From Flavobacterium sp. KACC 22761 (GTDB lineage: Bacteria; Bacteroidota; Bacteroidia; Flavobacteriales; Flavobacteriaceae), in contig NZ_CP139148.1 of the NCBI RefSeq assembly GCF_034058155.1, positions 1,364,001 to 1,428,000 on the forward strand: 64,000 nucleotides of DNA, given 5' to 3'. The notes below the pieces were generated by a model. It worked only from the letters and a program-made list of their open reading frames with translations. It did no database searches and had not been told where the DNA came from. Of this stretch, positions 16,350 to 25,924 are shown piece after piece. The translations under genes were made by a program, and so were the position numbers. The first letter of the stretch is position 1; each line of letters begins with the position of its first letter.

Positions 16350-17294
16350 TTAATTTATGCTATTCAACATCTCCGCAATCTCATCTAATCTTGGAGTCAA
16401 GATGATTTCGATTCTTCGGTTTTTAGCTTTTCCTTCTGGAGTTGCATTGCTTGCAAGAGGAGAAAACTCGCTTCGTCCTGCTGCAGTAAGTTTTTGCTTG
16501 TTGATTTTTGTATTTTCACTTAAAATTGCCACAATTGCTGTTGCTCTTTTAGTTGACAAATCCCAGTTGTTTGCAATTGGTCCAGAACCTGCGTATGGAT
16601 CATCGTCAGTATGACCTTCAATTAAAACCGAAAGATCTGGATTTTCACCTAAAACTTTTCCAAGTTCCACAACAGCTTTTCTACCTTCAGTTCCAACAGC
16701 CCAGCTACCTGAATTGAAAAGCAATTTGTTTTCCATAGAAACATAAACTTTTCCATTTTTCTGCTCAACTGTCAAACCTTTTCCTTCAAAACCATTTAAA
16801 GCTTTAGACAAAGTTTCTTTTAATTTTCGCATTGATTCTTCTTTCGCTGCGATCATATCTTCAAGCTCTTTCAAACGGCTTGCTGTTTTATCTAAACGTG
16901 CTTGTTCGTCTGCAAGTTTTTTAGATTTTGCTTCTAACTGTGCCAATAACTCACGGTTTTTAGCCATATTGCTTTCTAATGCATCATTGCTGTTTTTCTC
17001 TAATGCATTATAAGAATCCTGCAATACCTTATATTTTTTTTGTTCTGCAGCAAGATCTGCCTTTTGTTTTGCAAGATCATCTTTAGTAGTGGCTAAATCT
17101 TTCGTCAGCTTATCTTTGTCTAATTCTAACTGATTTTTTGCTGTTTTTAAATTTGCATTTTCATCAGCAATCGAACGATTCTCTTTTTTTAAATCTGAAT
17201 ATTTTGTTTCAAGATCATTGTAAATCTTTTTGGATACGCATGAAGTTGCAGACAAAGCTAAAACTACCAATCCAATAGAGGCTTTTTTAATCAT
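16350..17294 (-). CDS. OmpA-family lipoprotein with coiled-coil stalk
   Basis: A lipoprotein signal (MIKKASIGLVVLALSATSC, Cys19) is followed by a long charged coiled coil (residues about 25-160) rich in Lys, Glu and Ala. The C-terminal OmpA/MotB peptidoglycan-binding domain (about 175-300) shows NGKVYVSMENKLLFNSGSW, VLIEGHTDDDPY, NWDLSTKRATAIV and GKAKNRRIEIILTP; the NRRIEI Arg is the diaminopimelate-binding position. The protein would bridge the outer membrane and the cell wall. It lacks the N-terminal beta-barrel of OmpA. It is transcribed alone and ends in a strong hairpin. Confidence 0.93.
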   Translation of the reverse strand: MIKKASIGLVVLALSATSCVSKKIYNDLETKYSDLKKENRSIADENANLKTAKNQLELDKDKLTKDLATTKDDLAKQKADLAAEQKKYKVLQDSYNALEKNSNDALESNMAKNRELLAQLEAKSKKLADEQARLDKTASRLKELEDMIAAKEESMRKLKETLSKALNGFEGKGLTVEQKNGKVYVSMENKLLFNSGSWAVGTEGRKAVVELGKVLGENPDLSVLIEGHTDDDPYAGSGPIANNWDLSTKRATAIVAILSENTKINKQKLTAAGRSEFSPLASNATPEGKAKNRRIEIILTPRLDEIAEMLNSIN

Positions 17295-17415
17295 TTTACT
17301 TTTTGGTTTTTATTTGGGGCTTAATTAATAAATATCAAAATTCAACGGCAATTTCAAAATTCAATTCTTTAAACTTTAAAACTTTCCATTTCTTCAACAA
17401 GAACAATACCAAACT

Positions 17416-18177
17416 TTACTCAATTTCGACTAAAACTGGACAATGGTCTGAGTGAACGGCATCAGGAAGAATAACGGCACGCTTCAATCGATGTTCCATC
17501 GAATTACTCACCAAGTTGTAATCGATACGCCAACCCTTATTGTTTCCGCGAGCTCCAGCGCGGTAACTCCACCACGAATAATGATGCGGATCTTTATTGA
17601 AATGACGGAAACTGTCGATAAAACCAGACTTCATAAAGCCATCAAGCCAAGCACGTTCAGCCGGCAAAAATCCAGAAACGGTTTTATTGCGCACCGGATC
17701 GTGAATATCAATGGCTTCGTGGCAAATATTATAATCGCCACAAATAATCAAATTCGGAATAGTTAATTTCAGTTCATTGATATATGTTTGAAAATCATCC
17801 ATAAACATAAATTTATGATCCAATCTTTCAATATTTGTTCCCGATGGAAGGTATAAACTCATTACTGAAACATCTTCAAAATCAGCACGAAGATTACGCC
17901 CCTCAAAATCCATATGATGAATTCCTGTTCCATAAACCACTTCTTTCGGCTCAATTTTAGATAAAATTGCAACACCACTATAGCCTTTTTTAGTTGCAGG
18001 ATAATAGTATTGATAAGGATAGCCAGCGGCGGTAATCGCTTCAACAGGAATTTGATCATGTGTCGCCTTAATTTCCTGAAGACAGATAACATCTGGACTC
18101 GCTGCTTGCAACCATTCGATAAAACCTTTGGTAATTGCCGCGCGAATTCCGTTTACATTATAAGAAATAATTTTCAT
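17416..18177 (-). CDS. xth: Exodeoxyribonuclease III
   Basis: This 253-residue protein belongs to the ExoIII/AP endonuclease family of base-excision repair, which cuts DNA 5-prime of abasic sites and removes 3-prime blocks. The family boxes are intact: KIISYNVNGIRAA, LQEIKA with the metal-binding Glu, GDYNICHEAIDIH, the SWWSYRAGARGNNKGWRIDY stretch, and the C-terminal HSDHCPV with the catalytic Asp-His pair. Its length is usual. It is divergent from olsF and lies 121 bp from the OmpA-like gene. Confidence 0.96.
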   Translation of the reverse strand: MKIISYNVNGIRAAITKGFIEWLQAASPDVICLQEIKATHDQIPVEAITAAGYPYQYYYPATKKGYSGVAILSKIEPKEVVYGTGIHHMDFEGRNLRADFEDVSVMSLYLPSGTNIERLDHKFMFMDDFQTYINELKLTIPNLIICGDYNICHEAIDIHDPVRNKTVSGFLPAERAWLDGFMKSGFIDSFRHFNKDPHHYSWWSYRAGARGNNKGWRIDYNLVSNSMEHRLKRAVILPDAVHSDHCPVLVEIE

Positions 18178-18259
18178 CTAGGTATTTTTTTTAGGATTCC
18201 AAATGTAATAAAAAAGTGGAAAGTTTAGGATTGAATAAAGGAAAAGTAGAGTTTTTTGT

Positions 18260-18267
18260 TATCTTTG
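18260..18267 (+). promoter_or_regulatory. -7 promoter element (TAtcTTTG) for olsF
   Basis: TATCTTTG lies 30 bp before the ATG at 18298 and matches TAnnTTTG fully. No convincing -33 TTG at 19-21 bp was seen. Confidence 0.6.
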
Positions 18268-18297
18268 TTCGCTACTCTAATAATTTAAAAATAGTAC

Positions 18298-20100
18298 ATG
18301 GGTTTAGTTACCGCGAAAGAAGTTGCAAAGGCAATAAATGTTGATAAGTACGGCGTATTTGGTACTTTTTCAGGCTGGATTCTTATGAAGGTTCTTAAGA
18401 TCTCGACCCTTAACAAAATTTACGATCGCAATAAACATTTGGAAGACCTTGCGTTTTTGAACGGAATTTTGGACGAGATGGAAATCAAATTTGAAATTCC
18501 TGAAGAAGATTTAAAACGTCTGCCAAAAGATGGTGCTTACATTACTATTTCAAATCATCCGCTTGGAGGAATTGATGGAATTTTGCTTTTGAAATTAATG
18601 CTTGAAAGAGAACCTAACTTCAAGATCATTGCAAATTTCTTATTGCACAGAATTGTTCCGATGAAAAAATACATTATGCCGGTTAATCCTTTTGAAAATC
18701 ATAAGGATGCAAAATCGAGCGTAATTGGCATTAAAGAAACTTTGCGTCACTTGAGTGATGGAAAACCTTTAGGGATTTTTCCAGCTGGAGAAGTTTCAAC
18801 TTATAAAGATGGAAAATTAGTCGTGGACAAACCATGGGAAGAAGGCGCTCTGAAATTAATCAGAAAAGCAAAAGTTCCTGTTGTTCCGATTTATTTTCAT
18901 GCTAAAAACAGCAAATTATTCTATTGGCTTTCAAAAATAGACGACACTTTGCGTACGGCAAAACTTCCGTCTGAATTGCTTACGCAGAAAGACCGCGTGA
19001 TCAAAGTTCGTATTGGAAAACCGATTTCTGTAAGTGAACAAAACGAAATTGAATCTTTTGAAGAATATTCAGAATTCTTAAGAAAGAAAACCTATATGCT
19101 TGCCAATCCTTTTGAAAAGGATACCAAACTTATTGATACAGCAAGTTTAAAAATACCAAAAGCGCCTAAAAAAATTGTTACGCCAGCAAACGAATCAAAA
19201 TTAATTGATGAAGTTCAAGCGTTGAGAGATAGTGATGCTAGGTTTTTGCAAAGCAAAAATTATGAAGTATTCTTTGCAAGTGCAAAACAAATTCCAAACA
19301 TTTTGCATGAAATTGGGCGTTTGCGCGAGATCACTTTCCGTGAAGTTGGTGAAGGAACAAATGAATCTATTGACTTAGACGAATACGACAAATATTACCA
19401 CCACATGTTTTTATGGGATGATGAAACCAAAAAAATTGCGGGAGCATATCGTATGGGATTAGGTTCTGAAATATATCCAAAATACGGAATCGAAGGTTTT
19501 TATCTGACGGACCTTTTCAGATTTGAGCAGGAGCTTCACGATATGATGCACAAATCGATCGAAATGGGACGTGCATTTATTGTAAAAGAATATCAGCAAA
19601 AACCAATGCCTTTGTTTTTATTGTGGAAAGGTATTATTCATACAACTTTGCGTCATCCAGAGCACAAATATTTAGTTGGTGGTGTAAGTATCAGCAATCA
19701 ATTTTCTGATTTCTCAAAATCATTGATGATTGAGTTCATGAAATCAAATTATTACGATCCATATATCGCACAATATATTCATCCGAAGAAAGCGTATAAA
19801 GTAAAATTAAAAGATGCTGATAAAGATTTCATTTTCGATGAAGCAGAATCTGACTTAAACAAGTTTGACAAAATCATTGACGAATTGGAACCAGGAAACC
19901 TGCGCTTGCCTGTTTTAATCAAGAAATACATCAAACAAAATGCAAGAGTGGTTGCTTTTAACGTTGATCCATTATTCAACAACGCAATTGACGGTTTAAT
20001 GTACATTAGAATCGCAGATATTCCAGAAAGCACCATGAAACCCGTTATTGAAGAGTTTCAGATTGAATTGGAGAAAAAGCTATCTGAGAAAGAAGATTAA
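18298..20100 (+). CDS. olsF: Bifunctional acyltransferase, OlsF-type ornithine-lipid synthase
   Basis: The 600-residue protein joins two acyltransferases. Residues about 75-290 are a PlsC-like O-acyltransferase with NHPLGGID (His87) and the FPAGEVS motif. Residues about 310-520 are an OlsB/hemolysin-type GNAT N-acyltransferase (IGRLREITFREVGEG, DEYDKYYHHMFLWD, FYLTDLFRF). OlsF proteins of this order make ornithine lipids from ornithine and acyl donors in two steps, and a Flavobacterium johnsoniae homologue is reported to be active. The C-terminal 80 residues are family-specific. Substrate preference here (ornithine or glycine) is not visible. It is monocistronic and ends in a hairpin. Confidence 0.85.
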   Translation: MGLVTAKEVAKAINVDKYGVFGTFSGWILMKVLKISTLNKIYDRNKHLEDLAFLNGILDEMEIKFEIPEEDLKRLPKDGAYITISNHPLGGIDGILLLKLMLEREPNFKIIANFLLHRIVPMKKYIMPVNPFENHKDAKSSVIGIKETLRHLSDGKPLGIFPAGEVSTYKDGKLVVDKPWEEGALKLIRKAKVPVVPIYFHAKNSKLFYWLSKIDDTLRTAKLPSELLTQKDRVIKVRIGKPISVSEQNEIESFEEYSEFLRKKTYMLANPFEKDTKLIDTASLKIPKAPKKIVTPANESKLIDEVQALRDSDARFLQSKNYEVFFASAKQIPNILHEIGRLREITFREVGEGTNESIDLDEYDKYYHHMFLWDDETKKIAGAYRMGLGSEIYPKYGIEGFYLTDLFRFEQELHDMMHKSIEMGRAFIVKEYQQKPMPLFLLWKGIIHTTLRHPEHKYLVGGVSISNQFSDFSKSLMIEFMKSNYYDPYIAQYIHPKKAYKVKLKDADKDFIFDEAESDLNKFDKIIDELEPGNLRLPVLIKKYIKQNARVVAFNVDPLFNNAIDGLMYIRIADIPESTMKPVIEEFQIELEKKLSEKED

Positions 20101-20121
20101 TTAAATTCTATCAAAAACATA

Positions 20122-20160
20122 AAAAAAATCCCGTTTCTAAATTTGAAACGGGATTTTTTT
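20122..20160. terminator. Bidirectional terminator between olsF and the TM2 gene
   Basis: A perfect stem (AAATCCCGTTTC type, core arms 20130-20137 and 20145-20152 extended by A8/T8 runs) with a 7-base loop lies between convergent stops at 20100 and 20166. It can act in both directions. Confidence 0.85.
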
Positions 20161-20165
20161 ATGTT

Positions 20166-20441
20166 TTAAAACCAACCTCTATAACCTACCTGATAAATTT
20201 GATAAAACTCTTCATCGGTTTTTGTCAAGTATATAATTCCTTCTATAAGACCTATCAAACCTCCAACACCGCACATCAAACCTAAAAGCAAATGAATAAT
20301 ACCCTCTTTTGTATAGCCTAAATAAAATTTATGAATTCCAAGAATACCAACTAAAATCGCCAAAATTCCCGCTGAAATTTTTTTATTTTCTTCTCTTGGC
20401 CTCGACGGAGTATTCCATGCCTCGTACTTTGTATTTTCCAT
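20166..20441 (-). CDS. TM2-domain membrane protein
   Basis: The 91-residue protein has a polar N-terminal tail (about 20 residues) and then a TM2 domain: helix 1 ISAGILAILVGILGIHKFYLGY, with the family's GxHxFYxG turn, and helix 2 in IIHLLLGLMCGVGGLIGLIEGIIYL. TM2 proteins are small inner-membrane proteins with no known function. The 170 bp upstream are AT-rich and hold nothing that I recognise. Confidence 0.92.
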   Translation of the reverse strand: MENTKYEAWNTPSRPREENKKISAGILAILVGILGIHKFYLGYTKEGIIHLLLGLMCGVGGLIGLIEGIIYLTKTDEEFYQIYQVGYRGWF

Positions 20442-20614
20442 TTTTTATTAGATTAATTAAAGCCTACTCTTTTTAGGATTTTCGGTCGCTCCTTTTCTAA
20501 ATTCTTGTTAAAAATTTCATAACAATATTAAAAAAAAATAACTTTAAAAACTAATAATCAACAGCATAGTTAGATCAAAATCTTACAATTTAAAAACAGA
20601 AACTCTAAACTAAA

Positions 20615-21577
20615 TCAAATCTCGGCAGATTTAGCAGCATAAACCATTTTTATTTTATCTACAATCACTTGAGCCAGACGCTCATGACTTTCAAAAGTCC
20701 AACCTGCAATATGTGGTGTAAGCAAAACGTTTTTAGCTTCCAACAAATATTGAAAGGCTTCTGGTGTATTTTTATCTTGAAAAAGTGTTTCAAAAGATAA
20801 TTTCTCATACTCCAGAACATCCAAACCTGCTCCAAGAACCTTTTTAGACTTCATTGCTTCAACTAAATCTGCTGTAACTATATTTTTGCCACGCGAAGTA
20901 TTTATGATCCAAAATGACTTCGAAAATGCGTTGATAAAATTTGCATCAACCATTTTGTCGGTTTCGGGTGTCCAAGGCAAATGCAAACTCAAAACATCGG
21001 CACTTTTTTGCAATTCGGCTAATGAAACTTGCTTGGCATTTTCGTCTCCTATATTTTCTAGAATGTCATAAAATAAAACTTCGGTATCAAAACCGCGGAG
21101 TTTTTTGGCGAAAGCCTTTCCCATATTTCCGTAACCAATAATTCCGACCGTTTTTCCGTCGAGTTCGTGACCGCGATTACTTTCTCTATTCCAATGTCCT
21201 GCTCTTACTTCGGCGTCGGCCTTATTTAAATTATTGAAAAGCGATAATAGTACGCCAAGCGAATGTTCTGCAACTGCGTTTCGATTTCCTTCTGGTGCCG
21301 CAATTAAATGAATTCCTTTCGCTGAAGCATATTCACAATCAATACTTTCCAGACCTGCGCCAACTCTTGCAATAAATTGCAACTTAGTTGCTTTATCTAG
21401 AAAAGCCTTGTCAATCTTGAAGCGACTGCGAATCACAATTCCGTTATAGTCTTGAATTTTAGCTTCTATCTCTTCTTTTGAAGATTTAAAATCGGCGTGG
21501 TTTTCAAAACCTGCTTCTTCTAATTGGTTCCACAAAACGGGATTATTGCTGTCGATATGAAGAATTTTTACACTCAT
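20615..21577 (-). CDS. D-2-hydroxyacid dehydrogenase (phosphoglycerate-dehydrogenase-like)
   Basis: The 320-residue NAD-dependent enzyme has the split fold of the family. The Rossmann motif VGIIGYGNMGKAFAKKL sits near residue 145. The catalytic set is Arg in NTSRG, Glu in GLDVLEYEK and His in LTPHIAGWT. The signature LHLPWTPETDKMVD is present. There is no C-terminal ACT domain, so if it is a SerA it would lack serine feedback control. The substrate is uncertain: 3-phosphoglycerate, or another 2-keto acid reduced to its D-hydroxy form. It is transcribed divergently from nhaA. Confidence 0.88.
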   Translation of the reverse strand: MSVKILHIDSNNPVLWNQLEEAGFENHADFKSSKEEIEAKIQDYNGIVIRSRFKIDKAFLDKATKLQFIARVGAGLESIDCEYASAKGIHLIAAPEGNRNAVAEHSLGVLLSLFNNLNKADAEVRAGHWNRESNRGHELDGKTVGIIGYGNMGKAFAKKLRGFDTEVLFYDILENIGDENAKQVSLAELQKSADVLSLHLPWTPETDKMVDANFINAFSKSFWIINTSRGKNIVTADLVEAMKSKKVLGAGLDVLEYEKLSFETLFQDKNTPEAFQYLLEAKNVLLTPHIAGWTFESHERLAQVIVDKIKMVYAAKSAEI

Positions 21578-21679
21578 TTTTCTTGAATTTTATGTACTGC
21601 AAAAATACAGTAATTCTACAAGATTCTTTTTATTTTCTCAAGTGCAAAAAGTGCAAAACACAAATTCATTTTATTTTTT

Positions 21680-21687
21680 TAACTTTG
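21680..21687 (+). promoter_or_regulatory. -7 promoter element (TAacTTTG) for nhaA
   Basis: TAACTTTG lies 44 bp before the nhaA ATG and fully matches TAnnTTTG. Confidence 0.55.
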
Positions 21688-21731
21688 AAAATACGAGATA
21701 AAATCTTCACATCTCCAGAAAATCTGCCAAA

Positions 21732-22883
21732 ATGAAATTGACCAAGACTTTTAATTCTTTTTTTAATAACGAAAAATCTGGCGGACTGCTTCTACTGTTT
21801 GTCACAATCTTCTCATTATATCTAGCAAATTCAGCTTATTCTGAAGGATATGTTTCTTTTTGGGAAAAAGATCTGGGCGGACATTCGATTACACATTGGA
21901 TTAATGACGGCTTGATGACCATTTTCTTTTTACTGATCGGGTTAGAATTGGAACGCGAAATTTATCACGGTGAATTATCCAATATAAAAAATGCTTCACT
22001 TCCAATAATGGCCGCGCTTGGAGGCATGCTAGTTCCAGCCGCAATTTTTCTGGCTTTAAATTTTGGCACTGCAACTCAAAACGGAGCAGGAATTCCTATG
22101 GCGACAGACATTGCATTTGCAATCGGAATTTTATCGCTTTTAGGGAATAAAGTTCCCACTTCTTTAAAAGTCTTTTTAACCGCGCTTGCTGTGATTGATG
22201 ATTTGGGAGCCATAATAGTCATTGCTGTATTTTACACCACATCGATTGCTTTTGTAAATCTTGCTATTGCATTAGGAATTTGGGGATTTCTTTTCGTTTT
22301 AAACCGAATGAAAATCAACAACATAATTCCGTATTTGATTGGCGGCATTTTTATGTGGTATTTTATGCTGAATTCTGGCGTTCATGCAACAATAACAGGT
22401 GTGATATTAGCTTTTGTAATTCCGTTTGGCGACGGCAGCGAACAATCATCTTCGTATAAATTACAGCATTTTTTACACAAACCCGTTGCTTTTATCATTT
22501 TGCCGCTTTTTGCCATTGCAAATACCTGTATTGCCATAAACCAAGATTGGCATGAAGGCTTAAATCACCCCAATACATTCGGAATTATTCTTGGTTTGGT
22601 CGTGGGGAAACCTTTAGGAATTATTCTTTTTTCATCGATTGGCGTAACGGCAGGTTTATGTGCTTTGCCAAAAAACTTAAAATGGGCTCATATTTTAGGC
22701 GCTGGAATGTTGGGCGGAATTGGGTTTACCATGTCGATTTTCATTACCATTTTGGCTTTTAAAGATCCTGAAACCATTATTTTTTCAAAAATTGCTATTC
22801 TGATTGCCTCAATGCTTTCTGGAATTTTCGGATTTGTTTATTTAAAATATACTTTGAAAAAGAATCAAAAATCAAAATCATGA
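21732..22883 (+). CDS. nhaA: Na+/H+ antiporter NhaA
   Basis: NhaA exchanges two protons for one sodium ion across the inner membrane and supports salt and alkaline tolerance. The 383-residue sequence has the usual 11-12 hydrophobic helices and the ion-binding aspartates: one in MATDIAFAIGIL and the adjacent pair in ALAVIDDLGAI. Other marks are LIGLELEREIYHGEL near the N-terminus and GKPLGI and GGIGFTMSIFI near the C-terminus. The last codons overlap the next gene by 4 bp (ATGA), so the downstream small gene is translationally coupled. Confidence 0.97.
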   Translation: MKLTKTFNSFFNNEKSGGLLLLFVTIFSLYLANSAYSEGYVSFWEKDLGGHSITHWINDGLMTIFFLLIGLELEREIYHGELSNIKNASLPIMAALGGMLVPAAIFLALNFGTATQNGAGIPMATDIAFAIGILSLLGNKVPTSLKVFLTALAVIDDLGAIIVIAVFYTTSIAFVNLAIALGIWGFLFVLNRMKINNIIPYLIGGIFMWYFMLNSGVHATITGVILAFVIPFGDGSEQSSSYKLQHFLHKPVAFIILPLFAIANTCIAINQDWHEGLNHPNTFGIILGLVVGKPLGIILFSSIGVTAGLCALPKNLKWAHILGAGMLGGIGFTMSIFITILAFKDPETIIFSKIAILIASMLSGIFGFVYLKYTLKKNQKSKS

Positions 22884-23179
22884 TCGCAAGAATTTGGCAC
22901 GGAAAAACAAAAATGGAAGATTATGACGCTTATACCACGTTTCTGATCCAAATTGCCATTCCTGATTATGAAAAAACACCTGGTTTTGTGAAACTTTCTT
23001 TTTTAAGAAACATCAAAAATAATGAAGCCCATTTTACACTTATTACCTATTGGGAAAATTGGGAAGTGATCAAAAATTTTGCTGGAAAAGATATCGAAAA
23101 GGCGAAATATTATCCCGAAGACGAACATTTTCTTTTAGAATTTGAAGAGAATGTCGAACATTTTGAAGTTTTTGCCTAA
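22880..23179 (+). CDS. ABM-fold (antibiotic biosynthesis monooxygenase-like) protein
   Basis: The 99-residue protein has a single ferredoxin-like ABM domain: IARIWHGKTKMEDYDAYTTFL, PGFVKLSFLRN, HFTLITYWENWEVIKNFAG and the C-terminal HFEVF strand. Such proteins often dimerise and act on aromatic substrates or haem, or have a structural role. The sequence gives no cofactor clue. It overlaps nhaA by 4 bp and is followed 18 bp later by a cytochrome c gene. Confidence 0.8.
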   Translation: MIARIWHGKTKMEDYDAYTTFLIQIAIPDYEKTPGFVKLSFLRNIKNNEAHFTLITYWENWEVIKNFAGKDIEKAKYYPEDEHFLLEFEENVEHFEVFA

Positions 23180-23197
23180 ATCAAAAAATGAGTTATT

Positions 23198-23602
23198 ATG
23201 AACCGAATCAGAATCATAGTTTTTTCTTTAACTGCGCTAATCGTATTAGTAGTCGGAATAATTATGTATCTGAAGATTTTTAAAAAACCTGAAAACCCAG
23301 GCTGTGCAACACGCGATTTACCTTCTTGTGGAAATGTTGATTTAACTGAAAATCAAAAAAAAGGAAAAGAAGTGTTTGATTCAAATTGTGTGGCTTGTCA
23401 TAAATTAAACTCAAAATCAACAGGACCAGCGCTCCATGAAGTTGATTCGATTGTTTTTGTAAACTGGCTGACCAATAAAAAATATAAAATCGACAGTTCG
23501 AAAGTAGAAATATTGGCAATTGATTATCATAAAACGGTGTTTTCAAAAACCTTGTCAAAAGAAGATGTTGCCTGCCTAATTGAATATTGCCACTCGAAAT
23601 AA
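23198..23602 (+). CDS. Membrane-anchored monohaem cytochrome c
   Basis: An N-terminal membrane anchor (residues about 5-26) precedes a small periplasmic c-type domain. The haem site is CVACH (Cys64, Cys67, His68), followed by the usual GPALHEV. The distal Met that normally follows is missing: no Met occurs after the haem motif. His111 in AIDYHKTVF sits near where the Met is expected, and His80 and His132 are also available. Two extra Cys pairs (CATRDLPSC before the haem; CLIEYC at the end) could form disulfides. It probably carries electrons in the periplasm, possibly with bis-His ligation. Confidence 0.88.
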   Translation: MNRIRIIVFSLTALIVLVVGIIMYLKIFKKPENPGCATRDLPSCGNVDLTENQKKGKEVFDSNCVACHKLNSKSTGPALHEVDSIVFVNWLTNKKYKIDSSKVEILAIDYHKTVFSKTLSKEDVACLIEYCHSK

Positions 23603-23675
23603 AATTCTAAAAAATAAAAAATTCCAAATCCCAACTAGAAAAAGTGGAATTTGGAATTTTAATTATTGTAATTTT

Positions 23676-24461
23676 TTATTTTAATAATCCTTTGATTTGT
23701 TTCAAAGAAGTTTTGATTCCTTTTATCAATGACGAACTGAAACCATTGTGTTCCATTTCATTCAAGCCAACAATTGTACAACCCTGTGGCGTTGTTACAC
23801 GATCGATTAATTGTTCTGGATGCACTTTTTCATCTAGCAACATTTTTGCCGCTCCTTTTACCGTTTGCGCAGCAATTGCCAGAGCAGTATTCGAATCAAA
23901 TCCAATTTCAATTCCCGCTTGCATTGATGCACGTATATAACGCAATGCATAAGCTGTTCCGCACGCGCCCAAAACTGTGGCTGCATCCATCAATTTTTCA
24001 TCAATTACAGGTGCAGTTCCTAAATCCTGAAACAAATCGACAATTGGCATAGCTTCTTCGCGATCCGTTTCTGGAAACGAAATACAAGTCGCCGATTCTC
24101 CAAATTGTGCCGCAATATTAGGCATAATTCGCACAACTGGATAGGCATTATTTGTTTTTTCCTGAAGCATATCCAAAGACAATCCGCTTACTGCTGAAGC
24201 AATTGTTTTATTTTGGATTACAGGCAAAATTTCGGCCAAAACAGTATCAACCTGATACGGCTTTATCGTTAAAATTACCACATCAGCTTCCTGAATATTG
24301 TGTTTGTTATCATTAGACACTGTAATTCCATATTCAGATAAATATTGAATACTGGCAATGTTTCTTCTTGTTACGGTAACTTGATTGTTTTTCGAAAATT
24401 TAGCAATTCCCAAGGCAATAGAAACCCCAAGGTTTCCTCCTCCAATAATATGTACATTCAT
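23676..24461 (-). CDS. proC: Pyrroline-5-carboxylate reductase
   Basis: ProC reduces pyrroline-5-carboxylate to L-proline with NAD(P)H, the last step of proline synthesis. The 261-residue protein has the Rossmann start VHIIGGGNLGVSIALGI, the VILTIKPYQVDTVL stretch, VRIMPNIAAQFGES, and the C-terminal signature region VTTPQGCTIVGLNEMEHNGF. Its length is normal. The short gap with the convergent cytochrome gene contains an imperfect hairpin (AAAATTCCAAAT with its complement, about 23617-23662). It is transcribed alone. Confidence 0.93.
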   Translation of the reverse strand: MNVHIIGGGNLGVSIALGIAKFSKNNQVTVTRRNIASIQYLSEYGITVSNDNKHNIQEADVVILTIKPYQVDTVLAEILPVIQNKTIASAVSGLSLDMLQEKTNNAYPVVRIMPNIAAQFGESATCISFPETDREEAMPIVDLFQDLGTAPVIDEKLMDAATVLGACGTAYALRYIRASMQAGIEIGFDSNTALAIAAQTVKGAAKMLLDEKVHPEQLIDRVTTPQGCTIVGLNEMEHNGFSSSLIKGIKTSLKQIKGLLK

Positions 24462-24574
24462 ACTGCTTGGCTTTAATTTATTTTTGGCTGATTAACAGTC
24501 TGTTTTTTCGGCTACAAATTACATAGAATTTAAAGATTTTAAATCACTGTAATCTATTAATTTGTGCCAAAAAT

Positions 24575-25924
24575 CTAAAATCCAAGAATCATTTTTGCTA
24601 CTCCAAAGTAGAGCATAATTCCAAAAACGTCATTTGTTGTGGTGATAAACGGCCCCGTTGCAATTGCGGGATCGATTTTGTTTTTATGAAGAAACAACGG
24701 CACTAAAGTTCCAAGTGTTGCAGCAAACATAATTACCACAATCATTGAAATTGAAATTGCCAATCCCACTAAATATTGACCATACATCAGAGAATGATAT
24801 CCGAGTAAAAGCAATGAAATAATACTTCCGGAAATCATCGAAACAGTTATTTCTTTGCTAAAATAGCTTCGGCTAAATTCTTTCAAAGTTCCGTTTGCCA
24901 AACCTTGCACCACAATTGCCGATGCCTGCACACCAATATTTCCAGCAGTTGCAGAAAGCAAAGGCACAAAAATAATTAGTGTTGAATATTTCTGAAAAGC
25001 AGTTTCGTTATCTTTCAAAACAAAAGACGCTACAATTTCAATTACCATTCCAATCAAAAGCCAAGGCAAACGTGCTTTTGTCAACTCTAAAACACTGTCA
25101 TTTGTTTCAATGTCTTGTGTAATACCCGCCGCTAATTGGTAATCTTTATCGGCTTCTTCCTTGATTACGTCTACGATATCATCAATGGTGATTCTTCCTA
25201 CCAAACGGCCAAGTTCATCAACAACCGGAATTGCCTCCAAGTCGTATTTTTGCATGATACGCGCCACTTCAACATCTTCGGTATCCACATTTACGAAATT
25301 TAACTTTCGGATATAAACATCTCCAATTTGAGTTTTAGTAGAAGAAGTCAGCAAATCCTTAAGAGATAACCTTCCTTTTAATCGGTTTTCATCGTCGACA
25401 ACATAAATGGAATGAACTCTTGAAACATTCTCGGCTTGAATACGCATTTCTTTCACGCAAGTCAAGACATTCCAATTTTCATTGACCTTTACAAGCTCTT
25501 TTCCCATCAAACCACCCGCCGTATTTTCATCATAGCGTAATAACTCAACAATGTCTTTTGCGTGCTCAACATCGACCAATTCCGAGATAACTTCTGCCTT
25601 GATTTCATGCGAAAGTTCTGCGATAATATCGGCAGCGTCATTTGTTTCAAGCTCATCAAGCTCTTCGGCAATCTCTTTTGGTGATAATCGGCTTAAGATG
25701 TTTTCGCGCAGATCTTCTTCTAATTCAAGAAGAATTTCGGCGGTTTTATCACTATCTAAAACCTTAAAAATATAAGTTGCTTCGTCAAAATCCAGTTCTT
25801 CAAGGATTTCAGCAATATCAGCGTGGTGCAAATCGTTAAGTAAAACTTCAAGTTCTTTGTCGTTTTTCTGTACAATATGCTCTTCTAGTTGGTGGATTAA
25901 TTCTTTGCTAACTTTGAACTCCAT
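24575..25924 (-). CDS. mgtE: Magnesium transporter MgtE
   Basis: MgtE is a Mg2+-gated Mg2+ channel of the inner membrane. The 449-residue protein shows the three expected parts: an acidic MgtE_N superhelix (residues about 5-130, with [18 protein letters not shown]), a CBS pair (about 135-255, [24 protein letters not shown] and [23 protein letters not shown]), and five membrane helices. In the latter, the conserved [18 protein letters not shown] and [11 protein letters not shown] stretches line the pore. It overlaps the rsmA stop by 17 bp, so the two are cotranscribed. Confidence 0.96.
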   Translation of the reverse strand: MEFKVSKELIHQLEEHIVQKNDKELEVLLNDLHHADIAEILEELDFDEATYIFKVLDSDKTAEILLELEEDLRENILSRLSPKEIAEELDELETNDAADIIAELSHEIKAEVISELVDVEHAKDIVELLRYDENTAGGLMGKELVKVNENWNVLTCVKEMRIQAENVSRVHSIYVVDDENRLKGRLSLKDLLTSSTKTQIGDVYIRKLNFVNVDTEDVEVARIMQKYDLEAIPVVDELGRLVGRITIDDIVDVIKEEADKDYQLAAGITQDIETNDSVLELTKARLPWLLIGMVIEIVASFVLKDNETAFQKYSTLIIFVPLLSATAGNIGVQASAIVVQGLANGTLKEFSRSYFSKEITVSMISGSIISLLLLGYHSLMYGQYLVGLAISISMIVVIMFAATLGTLVPLFLHKNKIDPAIATGPFITTTNDVFGIMLYFGVAKMILGF

